Of a DNA stretch of 64,000 bases, positions 54,848 to 63,836 are shown piece after piece. The notes below the pieces were generated by a model. That model worked only from the letters and a program-made list of their open reading frames with translations. It made no database searches and had not been told where the DNA came from. The translations under genes were made by a program, and so were the position numbers. The DNA comes from Kitasatospora kifunensis (GTDB taxonomy: Bacteria; Actinomycetota; Actinomycetes; Streptomycetales; Streptomycetaceae), in the NCBI RefSeq assembly GCF_014203855.1, contig NZ_JACHJV010000001.1, positions 620,001-684,000 of the forward strand. Reading direction: 5' to 3'. Every line of letters begins with the position of its first letter. The first letter of the stretch is position 1.

Positions 54848-55903
54848 TCAGAGCGCGAGCAGCGCCGTCAGTTCCGCCGCCGGCAGGCTGCCCGGTGCCC
54901 GGCCCTCGCGCGCGTACCTGGTGACCAGGCGCTGCAGCGCCTCGTTGAGCGGGGCCGGCAGGCCGTGCTCGCGGGCGAGCAGCACGATCTCGCCGTTGAG
55001 GTAGTCCGCCTCGATCGAGCCGGTGCCCCGGGTCAGGCTCTGCCGCGACGAGCTGCCGCCGAGTTCCACGCCCTCCAGCGGAACGGTCTTCATCAGGTCG
55101 CCGCGTCGCTCCAACTGCTCGGCGACGGTCGGATACTTGATCCCGGCCGCGGTCAGGACCGCCTCGCCCTCGGCCATGACCCGGTGGAAGAGCTCCATGG
55201 CAGGTCCGTCCTCGATCGGACCGGCCAGGGCGTCGAGCGCGTTCGGCAGGTTGCCGATCAGCTTGCCGTACTTCCACCACATCACGTCGTCGTGGACCGG
55301 CGCCTGGAACCGCGACTGCTCCAGGTCGGCGGCGATCACGCGGGCCGTCCGGTCGCTGCCGGACGGGTAGCGGCCCAGGTGGAGGATGCCGGAGAACGGC
55401 GCGCCCGGGACCGCGACCCGGCCGGGCTCCAGGTGCGTGGCGGGCATCCAGACCGACATGCCGTAGACGCGGCGGAACCAGCGCAGGGCGAAGCGCTCGT
55501 TGGCCACGCCGTTCTGCGCGCAGACCAGCGGCAGCAGTTCGCCGGCCGTACCGCCGCCGCTGACCGCCTGACCGGTCACCGGCTGGCCGCTCATCGGCTG
55601 GTCGGTCGCCGCCTGGCCGCTCACCGGCTGACCGGCCCACGCCTCCAGGACACCCACGGTGTGCTGCGCTTTGACCGCGACCACCAGGGCGTCCTCCGGC
55701 CCCAGTTCCAGCTCCTCGGGCCCGCCGACCACCGGGACTCCGAGCGTCCTGGTGCCCTCGGGCGTGCTGAACCGCAGGCCGTCCTCCCGCAGGGCCGCCA
55801 GGTGCGAGCCGCGCGCGACCAGGACGACGTCGTGCCCGCTCTCGTGCAGCCGCCCGCCGATGCTGCCGCCGATCGCGCCTGCCCCGATGATGATGTATCG
55901 CAT
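54848..55903 (-). CDS. panE: Ketopantoate reductase-family protein
   Basis: The 351-residue protein has the N-terminal NADP motif IIGAGAIGGSIGGRL, the catalytic Lys in WWKYGKLIGN near 205, and EADYLNGEIVLLAREHG near 300, matching PanE/ApbA. The expected reaction is reduction of 2-dehydropantoate for coenzyme A synthesis. The family has paralogues of other function, and the pan operon is not nearby. A repeat of SGQP/TGQ-type units (about 93-118; DNA 55555-55635) interrupts the domain. Confidence 0.8.
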   Translation of the reverse strand: MRYIIIGAGAIGGSIGGRLHESGHDVVLVARGSHLAALREDGLRFSTPEGTRTLGVPVVGGPEELELGPEDALVVAVKAQHTVGVLEAWAGQPVSGQAATDQPMSGQPVTGQAVSGGGTAGELLPLVCAQNGVANERFALRWFRRVYGMSVWMPATHLEPGRVAVPGAPFSGILHLGRYPSGSDRTARVIAADLEQSRFQAPVHDDVMWWKYGKLIGNLPNALDALAGPIEDGPAMELFHRVMAEGEAVLTAAGIKYPTVAEQLERRGDLMKTVPLEGVELGGSSSRQSLTRGTGSIEADYLNGEIVLLAREHGLPAPLNEALQRLVTRYAREGRAPGSLPAAELTALLAL

Positions 55904-56006
55904 GCGGCGAGCCTCGCACGGGCTCGATGCGGCAGAAAGGCCTTTCGCTGCCCGCAGAAGCGGACCGGCTCAGGTGCCTGCGAACATCCGCTGAGACCTC
56001 AGTACT

Positions 56007-57170
56007 TCAGTACTTCCAGCGCCGCTCCTCGCCCGGGGCCACCTCGGCCGCGAAGTCGTCCGCCAGCTTGGCGATCGCCGCGCGCCCCTCGATCATCCGC
56101 AGCCAGTCCAGCGGCAGGCACACGTCGCCGTACTGGGCGCCCAGCAGGTTGCCGCAGATGGAGCCGGTGGAGTCGCTGTCGCCGGAGTGGTTGACCGAGA
56201 GCAGGAAGGCTGCCTCGATGGGGGTGCGCGGCGGGCTCGGGTGGCATTGCGTGCCCTCCTGGTTGACGTAGAAGGTCTGCGCCCGGGTCCGGGCCAGCGC
56301 GGCGTAGACCCCGATGGCCAGCGCCTCCTCGGCGACCCAACCCCCGCCCAGGCTCTGCAACTTCTCCGCGGTCGCCTCGCCGCCCTCGGTGGCCAGGTCG
56401 TAGGCCCTGCGCAGCGCGGTGCTGGTCTCCTCGTGGCCGGGGTAGCCGGCCAGCAGGTCCAGGGTGAGCAGGACCGCGGCGGCCGGGGACTCGTCGGCGA
56501 TCAGATGGCTGATCAGGGCCGCGAAGGCGCCGGCCGCGTAGTAGCCGGTGGGGTGGCCGTGGGTGATCTGGGCGCAGTGCGCGGCCATCTCGAAGGCGGC
56601 CTTGGCACCCAGGTCGGTGAAGCCGAACGGGGCGGAGCGCATGACCGTGCCGCAGCCCTTGGACTCCGGGTTCACCGGGCCCGGGCGCCCGTCGAGCGGG
56701 GTGCTCAGGTCGGGGGTGTGGGTCTGGTGCAGCCCGGACAGGCAGGCGTTGCCGGGCGCGCGTCGGGCGTACAGCCAGGTCTCCTCGCGCAGCCACCCGG
56801 TGCGGTGCCGCAACCCCTGGCGCGGGGGCGGCGCCGGCTCGGTCTGGGTCTCCAGCCAGCACAGGTAGGCGTCGCGCACCATCGCCGTCTCCGCGCCGCC
56901 GATGCCCTTGTTCCGACGGCGGGTGTAGCCGCCGAGCCAGCCGTCGGCGGTGAAGAGCGTCATCTGGGTGTCGTCGGTGACCCGGCCGATCACCCCCTGC
57001 CCGTCGGCGACCAGGCCGGTGACGCCGCTCTCGCCGTACCTGGCCCGGATCGCCTCCAGGGACAGGAACTCGATCGGGTTGCCCAGCGCGTCCCCGACGG
57101 CTCCGCCGAGCAGGCAGCCGCGCACTCGGGCGCGGTACGCGGTCAGTTCCTGCCATGAGCGCTGCTTCAC
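56007..57170 (-). CDS. ADP-ribosylglycohydrolase-family protein
   Basis: The 387-residue helical protein carries the DraG/ARH motifs: GCLLGGAVGDALGNPIEF near residue 17, VTDDTQMTLF near 57, and SGDSDSTGSICGNLLGA near 335 for the two Mg ions. It should remove ADP-ribose from a protein or small molecule. A GTG at 57170 with GGGGGAC upstream is preferred to the 57350 codon, which adds an unlikely leader. It is divergent from a YihY-type gene. Confidence 0.85.
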   Translation of the reverse strand: MKQRSWQELTAYRARVRGCLLGGAVGDALGNPIEFLSLEAIRARYGESGVTGLVADGQGVIGRVTDDTQMTLFTADGWLGGYTRRRNKGIGGAETAMVRDAYLCWLETQTEPAPPPRQGLRHRTGWLREETWLYARRAPGNACLSGLHQTHTPDLSTPLDGRPGPVNPESKGCGTVMRSAPFGFTDLGAKAAFEMAAHCAQITHGHPTGYYAAGAFAALISHLIADESPAAAVLLTLDLLAGYPGHEETSTALRRAYDLATEGGEATAEKLQSLGGGWVAEEALAIGVYAALARTRAQTFYVNQEGTQCHPSPPRTPIEAAFLLSVNHSGDSDSTGSICGNLLGAQYGDVCLPLDWLRMIEGRAAIAKLADDFAAEVAPGEERRWKY

Positions 57171-57358
57171 GCTGATGTCCCCCTTGGGTTGTTCTGCGGT
57201 GTTCACACTGCAGTGCAGCATTCCAGCACAGTCGATCATCGAGCATCGCAGGGCGGATCTGTGCTCCGTCCGGCTGGTCGGTCGCCCGTTGTGGTGCCCG
57301 CGCGGTCCGATCGGGAACACCTGGCAGGTTCCCGCAGCCGGAAGGAGCACCCCAGTCG

Positions 57359-58291
57359 ATGGCGCCCGATCGGCACGGCGTGCGCTCGCGCGTGTCCTCC
57401 TGGTCGCGGTCGACGCGCGCCTACTGCGGACGCACCATCAGCGACGCCGAGCGGCGGCTGCCGGTGCTCACGACCCTGACCGGACGTCTGCTCGCCGCCC
57501 GCATCATGGAGGCCGGCACCCGGCTGGCCGCGCAGATCTTCCTGACGGCCGTCCCGCTGCTCTTCATCGTCGCCGCGACGGCGCCCTACACCATCCGCAA
57601 CAACCTGCTGCACTCCGTGCGCGCCGTCTTCGGCCTCAACGGCGCGAGCGCCGAGCAGCTCCAGGAGCTCTACGCCACCGACGGCGGAGACCTGCGCGAG
57701 GGCACCAGCGTGATCGGCACGCTCATCGTGCTGCTCTCCGCGACCAGCTCCAGCCGCGCGCTGGCGCGGATCTGCCAGCGCGCCTGGGGGCTGGGAGCGG
57801 CGCCCACCCGGGTCGCCATCTGGCGCTGGTTCGCCTGGCTCCTCACCTGGCTGCTGGTGCTGACGCTGCAGGGGCCGGTCCGCAGCGGCTTCGGGGCCGG
57901 TCTCTGGCTCGGGGTGCCGCTCAGCTTCCTGAGCGGCGTCTGCATCTGGTGGTGGAGCCAGCACCTGCTGCTGGCGGGCCGGATGCCCTGGCTGCCGCTG
58001 CTGCCCGCGGCGGTGCTCGCCGCGGCCGCGACCTCCGCGCTGTCGATCACCGCGCACCTGTACATCCCGCGCGCGCTCAACCGGAGCCTGGCCGAGTACG
58101 GACCGCTGGGGTCGGTCTTCACCCTGCTCTCCTGGCTGGTCGCCGTCTGCGTCGTGCTCACCGCCGCGCTGACCATCGGCGCGGTCCTCGCCAAGGAGAC
58201 CTTCCTGGCCCGCTACCTGGGCACTCCGGTGGACGACCCACCGGTCCGGCCGCCGCCACGCGACGGCCGGGGCCAAGCAGCGGACGACTGA
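57359..58291 (+). CDS. YihY/BrkB-family membrane protein
   Basis: The 310-residue protein has about six hydrophobic segments and the YihY pattern: AAQIFLTAVPLLFIVAATAPY, then ATSSSRALARICQRAWGL and YGPLGSVFTLLSWLVAVCVVLTAALTIGAVL. YihY/BrkB proteins are integral inner-membrane proteins of unclear transport role. It may be co-transcribed with the next gene 34 bases downstream. Confidence 0.8.
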   Translation: MAPDRHGVRSRVSSWSRSTRAYCGRTISDAERRLPVLTTLTGRLLAARIMEAGTRLAAQIFLTAVPLLFIVAATAPYTIRNNLLHSVRAVFGLNGASAEQLQELYATDGGDLREGTSVIGTLIVLLSATSSSRALARICQRAWGLGAAPTRVAIWRWFAWLLTWLLVLTLQGPVRSGFGAGLWLGVPLSFLSGVCIWWWSQHLLLAGRMPWLPLLPAAVLAAAATSALSITAHLYIPRALNRSLAEYGPLGSVFTLLSWLVAVCVVLTAALTIGAVLAKETFLARYLGTPVDDPPVRPPPRDGRGQAADD

Positions 58292-58324
58292 CGGCTGACG
58301 AGGGGGGAGAGACGGAGACCGAAG

Positions 58325-59572
58325 ATGGCACCCAGTGATCCGAACGACGGCGAGCGCGCCGAGCCGGCGGCGCAGCGTACCCGGGCGGCCTTCGCCGGGC
58401 TGCTGCTGGTGCTCGCCGCGCTGCTGACGCCACTGAGCGTGGTCGCGGTCTGGGCCTCGAGCCTGGTCGAGAACACCGATCGCTACGTGGCCACCGTCGC
58501 GCCGCTGGCCGGCAACCCAGCGGTCCAGAACGCCGTGGCCGACCGGCTCGCCGGCGCCGTCACCCAGAATCTGAGTGCCGGCTCGCTGCTCCAGCAGATC
58601 GCGCCTTCGGAGCAGTCGGCGCTGGGCGGCCTGCTCGGGCAACTCAGCGGACCGATCGACAGCGCGCTGCAGGGCCTGGTGCGCAACCAGGCGCAGAACG
58701 TGGTCTCCAGTCCGGCCTTCGCCACCTTCTGGGTCCAGGCCAACCGCACGGTCCACGACCAGTTCAGCAAGGCGCTCACCGGCAAGGGCGGCGGCGCGGT
58801 TCAGCTCACCAACAACGCGGTGACCATCGACCTGGCCCCGCTCATCGACCAGCTCAAGCAGCAGCTGGTGAACTCCGGGGTGGGCGTGGCGAGCTTGATT
58901 CCCACCATCCACGTCCAGTACACCGTGGTGGACTCCTCGGAGGTGGGGACGGTCCGCACCGGGATCCGCCTGCTGGAGCTGGCCGGCGCCTGGCTGCCGG
59001 TGGTCACGGTGCTCTTCGCCGCCCTCGGCCTGCTGCTCGCCCGGCACCGCCGGCACGCGCTGATCGCCCTCGCGCTCGGCGTCACCGTGGCCACCATCGC
59101 GCTCGGCATCGGCCTGAGCGTCTTCCGCGTCCTCTACCTGGACGCGCTGCCCGCCTCCGTCTCCCAGCCCGCGGCGGGCGCGGTGTACGACGCGCTGATC
59201 CGGCTGCTGCGGGTGAGCGTGCGGACGTACGCGGTGCTCGGGCTCGCGGTGGCGCTCGGCGCCTGGCTGAGCGGCCCCACCCGCCCGGCACGGCAACTGC
59301 GCGACATCTGGCAGGCCGGTCCGCACGCGGCGCGCGCGGCGGCCGGGCGCGCCGGGCTGCACACCGGCCCGGTCGGGCCGTGGGTGCACCGGTTCAAGCC
59401 GGTGCTGACCTGGACGGTGGTCGGCGCGGCCGGGCTCACCCTGGTGCTCTGGTCCTACCCCACCGGCTGGGTCGTGGTGGTGCTGGGGCTGGCGGTGGTC
59501 TTCGCGCTGACGCTGATCGAGCTGCTGGACGTGGTCAAGGAGGAGCAGACCGCCGAGCCCGGCGCCCGCTGA
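58325..59572 (+). CDS. Actinomycete membrane protein of unknown function
   Basis: The 415-residue protein has an N-terminal helix (AGLLLVLAALLTPLSVVAVWASS). A long outside region with VENTDRYVATVAPLAGNPAVQNAVADRL (about 45-200) follows, then four C-terminal helices. This layout is widespread in Streptomyces. No catalytic motif is visible. Confidence 0.75.
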   Translation: MAPSDPNDGERAEPAAQRTRAAFAGLLLVLAALLTPLSVVAVWASSLVENTDRYVATVAPLAGNPAVQNAVADRLAGAVTQNLSAGSLLQQIAPSEQSALGGLLGQLSGPIDSALQGLVRNQAQNVVSSPAFATFWVQANRTVHDQFSKALTGKGGGAVQLTNNAVTIDLAPLIDQLKQQLVNSGVGVASLIPTIHVQYTVVDSSEVGTVRTGIRLLELAGAWLPVVTVLFAALGLLLARHRRHALIALALGVTVATIALGIGLSVFRVLYLDALPASVSQPAAGAVYDALIRLLRVSVRTYAVLGLAVALGAWLSGPTRPARQLRDIWQAGPHAARAAAGRAGLHTGPVGPWVHRFKPVLTWTVVGAAGLTLVLWSYPTGWVVVVLGLAVVFALTLIELLDVVKEEQTAEPGAR

Positions 59573-59697
59573 ACTCCGGCGGGAGGGCCCGGCAGGGCGC
59601 CGGTTGGAGCAGCGCGGGTCGCCGGTGCTTCGTGCACAGGTGACGGTGGGTCGTGACGGCACGGGAGCGGTTCCCGGCCAGTGAGTAGGGCGAACCC

Positions 59698-60360
59698 GTG
59701 AACAGAAGCCATGTAGAAACAGCTGCCAGGTCCACGAGAGCTGGACGTCTGACGGCCGCGACGGCCCTCGTCGTGACGGCCGGTGCCATCGCCGGTCTGG
59801 CGGCGTGCAGCAGCTCCAGCAAGACCTCGTCCGGCGGCAGCGCCACCACCACCGCACCGACCATCCCGTCCGCACCGTCCACCCCGTTCTCCCCGGCGAC
59901 GGCCTCCTTCTCCGGCTCCGCGCCCGCCGCGGTGGCCTCGCTCGCCTCCTCCGCGAAGGCGGTGGCGTCGGAGGCAATCGCCTCGGCCTCGGCGGCGGCA
60001 GCCTCCTTCGAGGCCTCGGTCTCCGCCGCCGGTGCCAAGGCGCAGGCCTCGGCCTCGGCCGCGCTGGCCACCGTGCAGGGCGGCGGCAACGCCGTGGGCG
60101 ACATCACGCTGACCGGCGTACCCAAGGGCACCACGGGCGGGCTGAACGCGGTGATCGTGAACATCACCAACAGCACCTCCAGCGCGGCGAACTACGCGGT
60201 GCGGATCGAGTTCTTCGACGCCTCGGGCAACAAGGTGGACAGCACGGTGGTGGGCGCCGAACACCTGGCCGCCGGGCAGAAGGCCCAGCCGGTGGCGTTC
60301 AGCAGGAAGGACACGGACGTCGCCCTGACGGCGAAGGTCGCCACGGCGTGGCGCTACTGA
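59698..60360 (+). CDS. Lipoprotein with Ala-rich helix and FxLYD-like domain
   Basis: The 220-residue protein has a lipobox LAAC near residue 38, a long Ala/Ser linker (about 50-120) and a C-terminal beta domain (about 125-220). That domain, with VGDITLTGVPKGTTGGLNAVIVNITNSTSSAANYAVRIEFFDASG, resembles FxLYD/DUF4352-like folds. Probably surface-anchored. A GTG start is used. A terminator follows at once. Confidence 0.7.
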   Translation: MNRSHVETAARSTRAGRLTAATALVVTAGAIAGLAACSSSSKTSSGGSATTTAPTIPSAPSTPFSPATASFSGSAPAAVASLASSAKAVASEAIASASAAAASFEASVSAAGAKAQASASAALATVQGGGNAVGDITLTGVPKGTTGGLNAVIVNITNSTSSAANYAVRIEFFDASGNKVDSTVVGAEHLAAGQKAQPVAFSRKDTDVALTAKVATAWRY

Positions 60361-60368
60361 GGCGGGCG

Positions 60369-60397
60369 GCCCGCAGGTCAGGGGGCGACCTGCGGGC
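60369..60397. terminator. Hairpin after the lipoprotein gene
   Basis: GCCCGCAGGTC (60369-60379) pairs perfectly with GACCTGCGGGC (60387-60397) around a 7-base loop. It also covers the end of the minus-strand fragment at 60378-60494. Confidence 0.8.
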
Positions 60398-60494
60398 GGT
60401 TCGGGTGCAGGCGCAGCAGGTGCGGGCCGTCGGGGAGCGCGAACGTGAGGTTGAGCGCCCCCTCGCGTTCCAGCCGCTCGGCATGACGGGCCAT
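60378..60494 (-). pseudogene. Duplicated 3' fragment of the 61158-61451 gene
   Basis: From the Glu before RLEREGALNLTF to RLHPNRPQ this 38-codon frame equals the end of the 61158-61451 gene, differing by one base over 91 bp. The last residues (VAP) and the first four or five differ. An ATG is present but without a good ribosome site. It is best explained as a leftover from a duplication. Confidence 0.75.
60391..60481. repeat. 91-bp direct repeat, copy A
   Basis: It is identical to copy B at 61171-61261 except for one base (C for G at 60408). The two copies are offset by exactly 780 bp and bracket the ASCH gene. Confidence 0.95.
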
Positions 60495-60647
60495 TACGTG
60501 ACCCTCAGCTTCCCATCGGCGAGCGCAACTTGATGACGCGCTGCTCGACAACCGTCAGGTCCATTATCCGATACGGACAGCGGCGCTCTGTGCTCTCCGT
60601 TGAACCTGCGCTGAGGCCGGCGTCCCGCTCTCGCGCGGTCCGTCGGA

Positions 60648-60992
60648 TCAGGGCCGCACGAGTTCGATGTGGATCGCGAGGACACCAAGCTTCTCCTTCT
60701 CGGGCGGGTAGATGTCGCGGCAGACTGCGAGCAGTTCATCGCGGGTCATGCCTTCGCTGCCGATCGCGTGATTGTCCTCCGTGTCGAGCATCTCTTCGAA
60801 GGACGAGTACTCGGACACCTTGACCACCTTGGTGCGGCAGGTGGTATCCCCGGAGGTGAAAACGAGGGTCTCGCCCGTCTGGATCTTCCGCATGCCGGGA
60901 TAGCCGACTCGAACCTCGATGGTCTTGGTGCCGGCCTGGATGAGGTCGAAGTACGGCTGGCGGATGTGGATGACGCGCTCCTGGTCGGGCAT
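60648..60992 (-). CDS. ASCH-domain protein
   Basis: The 114-residue protein has the PUA-like ASCH pattern: HIRQPYFDLIQAGTKTIEVRVGYPGMRKIQTGETLVFTSGD, with the Gly-Lys-Lys/Thr-type loop reading GTKTIE, then LAVCRDIYPPEKEKLGVLAIHIE. ASCH proteins bind RNA or modified nucleosides; some hydrolyse N4-acetylcytidine. It is flanked by the 91-bp direct repeats, implying recent acquisition as a unit. Confidence 0.8.
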   Translation of the reverse strand: MPDQERVIHIRQPYFDLIQAGTKTIEVRVGYPGMRKIQTGETLVFTSGDTTCRTKVVKVSEYSSFEEMLDTEDNHAIGSEGMTRDELLAVCRDIYPPEKEKLGVLAIHIELVRP

Positions 60993-61157
60993 GTGATTGC
61001 TCCGTTTCTACGCCGGGCTGGTTGGGACAGGACGGTGAGGCGCTCGCGCAGTTCGCGGGCGGCACCGTGGGGTGGGTAGCGGCGACCAGCTAACCGGTGA
61101 GGTCGGCGGCGCGGTTGCGCACCGAGTCCACGACGCTGACTCCGTGTATTCCGTGGA

Positions 61158-61451
61158 TCAGGAGCCAAGTTGCGGGCGGTTCGGGTGGAGGCGCAGCAGG
61201 TGCGGGCCGTCGGGGAGCGCGAACGTGAGGTTGAGCGCCCCCTCGCGTTCCAGCCGCTCGGTCACGTACTGCGCGGACCTCGGGCGCGCGAGAACCAACT
61301 CGAACGCGCAGCGGTCGACGTGATCCAGGGGCAGTAGCTTCACCACCGCCCAGGTGGCGGCGAGTGCAGTGGGGAGGCTCGGGAAGTACGCGGGGGGCGT
61401 GACGCCGGTCAGTTCCACCACGACGACGTCGGCGGTGCGGTCGTTCGGCAT
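61158..61451 (-). CDS. Small protein of unknown function, parent of the duplicated end
   Basis: The 97-residue product opens MPNDRTADVVVVELTG and ends LPDGPHLLRLHPNRPQ. I recognise no family. The ATG at 61451 comes two bases before the end of the ATPase gene, so the two are co-translated. Its last 30 codons are copied at 60391-60481. Confidence 0.65.
   Translation of the reverse strand: MPNDRTADVVVVELTGVTPPAYFPSLPTALAATWAVVKLLPLDHVDRCAFELVLARPRSAQYVTERLEREGALNLTFALPDGPHLLRLHPNRPQLGS
61171..61261. repeat. 91-bp direct repeat, copy B
   Basis: This copy is part of the intact 97-residue gene, so it is the likely source of copy A. Confidence 0.95.
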
Positions 61452-61453
61452 GG

Positions 61454-61882
61454 CTACGACACCACCGGTCCGGGCTCGATGCAGGACCAGACGCGCTTGC
61501 TGATACCTTCGCGCGGCCCCCAACCCCATTTCAGGGAGAGCGCTTCGACCAGCAGGAGCCCGCGCCCGGACTCGCCCTCGGTGCAGAGGCGCGGCTGCGG
61601 CGCGTTGGGGGAAGAGTCCTCGACCCAGATCAGCAGTACCTCGCCGTCGGCTTCGAGACCCAGCTTGATCCGCTTGCCGGGTCGAGTCGCGTGTACCAGG
61701 GCGTTGGTGACCAGCTCACTGACCACCAACTCGGCATTCTCCGTGAAACGTTCGCCATCTTGCACACTCCGCAGGAACTCGCGCAGCGTGCTGCGGGCTA
61801 CCCCCGGGGAGTGGGGGCTGCGCAGCAGCCAGCGGTGGCTCTGCCCGGTGGGTGAGGGCGTTCTGTCGAGCGTTTCGGGCAT
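61454..61882 (-). CDS. RsbW-like histidine kinase-type ATPase
   Basis: The 142-residue protein has the anti-sigma-type HATPase_c_2 fold: the N box VVSELVTNALVHAT near 64-77, IWVEDSSPNAPQPR near 96, and ESGRGLLLVEALSLKWGW near 113. Such small ATPases are very numerous in Streptomyces and often sit beside XRE-DUF5753/DUF397 pairs, as here. A phosphotransfer or sigma-control role is likely but untested. AAGGGAG precedes the ATG. Confidence 0.85.
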   Translation of the reverse strand: MPETLDRTPSPTGQSHRWLLRSPHSPGVARSTLREFLRSVQDGERFTENAELVVSELVTNALVHATRPGKRIKLGLEADGEVLLIWVEDSSPNAPQPRLCTEGESGRGLLLVEALSLKWGWGPREGISKRVWSCIEPGPVVS

Positions 61883-62041
61883 GGCGAAGCTCCCTTTGCG
61901 GTACGGCTGTTGAACGAAGCGGGCGCGAGACTGGGCGCCCTCGGCGACGGCCGGACGCGGGCAAAGGGATGCCCGGTGACGAACCGCCATGGTCACGGTC
62001 TGTCGTGGATTGCTCCACTCCCCGTAGCATGCTCTCGTTCA

Positions 62042-62085
62042 GCGAGCTCATGCAAGTGCCCTCCAGTGCAATTGCATGAGCTCGC
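62042..62085. promoter_or_regulatory. 14-bp inverted repeat in the ATPase/XRE divergent promoter
   Basis: GCGAGCTCATGCAA (62042-62055) and TTGCATGAGCTCGC (62072-62085) are perfect complements 16 bases apart. The site lies in the 272-bp region between the divergent ATPase and XRE genes, 70 bp before the XRE start, and probably binds that regulator. Confidence 0.6.
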
Positions 62086-62154
62086 AAGAGTCTTGTGACC
62101 GCGGAAGGAGGTGGCAGACTGTGACCCAACGTCAACCGACAAGGAGCGACCAGC

Positions 62155-63015
62155 ATGGACAGTCCGACCGTGCTTCGGCGTAGGCTCGGCTCCGAGCTGC
62201 GCCGACTGCGCGAGCGGGCAGGGCTCCAGGCCAAGGAAACTGCCGGCGCCCTTGGGTTCAGCCCGGCCAAGGTCTCAAGGATCGAGTCGGGCCGCATCAC
62301 GCTGAAGGAAACAGATGTCCGCGCCCTGCTGGAGCTCTACGGCGTCACAGATGAGACGGATCTGCGGCAGTTCATTTCGCTCGCCCGACAGAGCACACAG
62401 CGTGGCTGGTGGCACGATTACGGGGACGCCCTACCCGAGTGGTTCCAGACCTACGTTGGCCTTGAAGGAGACGCATCGCGCATCCGAGCCTACGAGACCG
62501 AGCTGATCCCAGGGATCCTGCAAATCCCGGACTATGCGCGCGCCATGTTCCGCATCTCGCCGTCGGCACAACCGGAGGACGAGATAGAGCGCCGAGTTAA
62601 ATTCCGCATGCAGCGGCAAGAGATTTTTCATCGCCCGGACCCGCCAGCGGTCCACGCGATCCTCAGCGAGGCAGCCTTCAGGCGCCCGGTAGGCGGCCCG
62701 GATGTCATGAGCGCCCAGGTTCAGAACCTTGTTGAGCTGGCCGAACGCCCACACATCACGATCCAGGTCCTCCCGTTCACTGCCGGGACGCATCCCTCGA
62801 TGAGCATGGCTTTCCATATTCTTTCTTTCTCGGACGTGCCGGGCGATATCGTCTACGTTGAAGCATTGACGAGCAGCCTGTACATCGAGAAAGAGTCGGA
62901 CATCGCACGCCATGAGCTCGTTTTTGAGCAACTGGTAGCGTCTGCGATGACCCCGGGGCAATCCGTCTCCTGGATGCATGAGCTAGCAATGGAAGGGTAC
63001 GGACATGGCGGCTGA
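62155..63015 (+). CDS. XRE regulator with DUF5753 domain (Scr1-type)
   Basis: The 286-residue protein has a helix-turn-helix at about 8-62 (LRRLRERAGLQAKETAGALGFSPAKVSRIESGRI). A DUF5753 domain follows with YETELIPGILQIPDYARAMF and SMSMAFHILSF. It overlaps the DUF397 gene by 11 bases. The pair, together with the divergent ATPase, forms the standard WhiJ/BldB-associated set of Streptomyces. Confidence 0.88.
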   Translation: MDSPTVLRRRLGSELRRLRERAGLQAKETAGALGFSPAKVSRIESGRITLKETDVRALLELYGVTDETDLRQFISLARQSTQRGWWHDYGDALPEWFQTYVGLEGDASRIRAYETELIPGILQIPDYARAMFRISPSAQPEDEIERRVKFRMQRQEIFHRPDPPAVHAILSEAAFRRPVGGPDVMSAQVQNLVELAERPHITIQVLPFTAGTHPSMSMAFHILSFSDVPGDIVYVEALTSSLYIEKESDIARHELVFEQLVASAMTPGQSVSWMHELAMEGYGHGG

Positions 63016-63208
63016 CATGACGTGGCGCAAAAGCAGCTTCAGCGGCAGCGAGGGTGGCAACTGCGTTGAAGTAGCTGACGGCATCACTGACGCCGTGCCG
63101 GTACGGGACAGCAAGGACCCGCACGGGCCCGCGCTGGTCTTCCGGGCCGACGCATGGCGAGCGTTCGTGACCGGGCTGCGCGCAGGAGACTTCCCCGCCA
63201 GCTCCTGA
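63005..63208 (+). CDS. DUF397-domain protein
   Basis: The 67-residue protein has the full DUF397 pattern: WRKSSFSGSEGGNCVEVA, VPVRDSKDPHGPALVF and WRAFVTGLRAGDF. It is the usual partner of DUF5753 regulators. The start overlaps the end of the regulator gene. Confidence 0.92.
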   Translation: MAADMTWRKSSFSGSEGGNCVEVADGITDAVPVRDSKDPHGPALVFRADAWRAFVTGLRAGDFPASS

Positions 63209-63255
63209 TTCGCCACCCGAGGTGACCGATCTGCCGACCCGTCTACCATCGCCGG

Positions 63256-63819
63256 ATGGTGACCGTACTGGTGAACGGACTCCCCGGGGCCGGGAAGACG
63301 ACTCTCGCTCAGGCCCTGGCACGGGAGTTGAAGCTGCCGCTGTTCAGCAAGGACGCGGTCAAGGAGACACTGGCCGACACCCTCGGGACGCAACTCGCGA
63401 TCGGTACCACCGCACATGAGTGGAGCAACGCCCTGGGGAGCGCCGCCGCTGAGACGTTGTGGACGCTGTTGGCGTTCGCACCCGACGGTGCCGTGCTGGA
63501 GAGCCCGTGGCTGGCCCACGTGCGTCAGTTCGCGATCGCCGGTCTCGCCCGGGCCGGCGTGAAGGAGGTCCAGGAGGTCTGGTGCGACGCACCGTTGGAG
63601 GTCGCGCGGCACCGGTTCGCCGAGCGGGCCGCGAGCCGGCACCCCATACACCTCGATGACCAACAGCAGGCCGAGGAGCGATGGGAGTTGTGGAGCAGGA
63701 TGGCCCGACCACTGGGCCTCGGGCCGGTGCATCATGTTGACACGACCCGACCGGTGGACATCCCTCAGCTCGCGAAGCAGATCATCGAAGCAGCTGGCGA
63801 GGGCCGCCCATGCACTTGA
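63256..63819 (+). CDS. P-loop kinase-like ATPase
   Basis: The 187-residue protein has Walker A GLPGAGKTT at residues 8-16, a FSKDAVKETLAD segment and EVWCDAPLEVARHRFAERAASRH near 115-140 (LID-like). It resembles small-molecule kinases of the Zeta/chloramphenicol-phosphotransferase-like group. The phosphate acceptor is unknown. Confidence 0.75.
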   Translation: MVTVLVNGLPGAGKTTLAQALARELKLPLFSKDAVKETLADTLGTQLAIGTTAHEWSNALGSAAAETLWTLLAFAPDGAVLESPWLAHVRQFAIAGLARAGVKEVQEVWCDAPLEVARHRFAERAASRHPIHLDDQQQAEERWELWSRMARPLGLGPVHHVDTTRPVDIPQLAKQIIEAAGEGRPCT

Positions 63820-63836
63820 GAGAAACGGATCTCGCG

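Noticed and set aside
53760..55919. 719-codon minus-strand frame
   Set aside because: Only the C-terminal part from 54743 is the GlxA-type regulator. The upstream part is an out-of-frame shadow of the ketopantoate reductase gene on the same strand.
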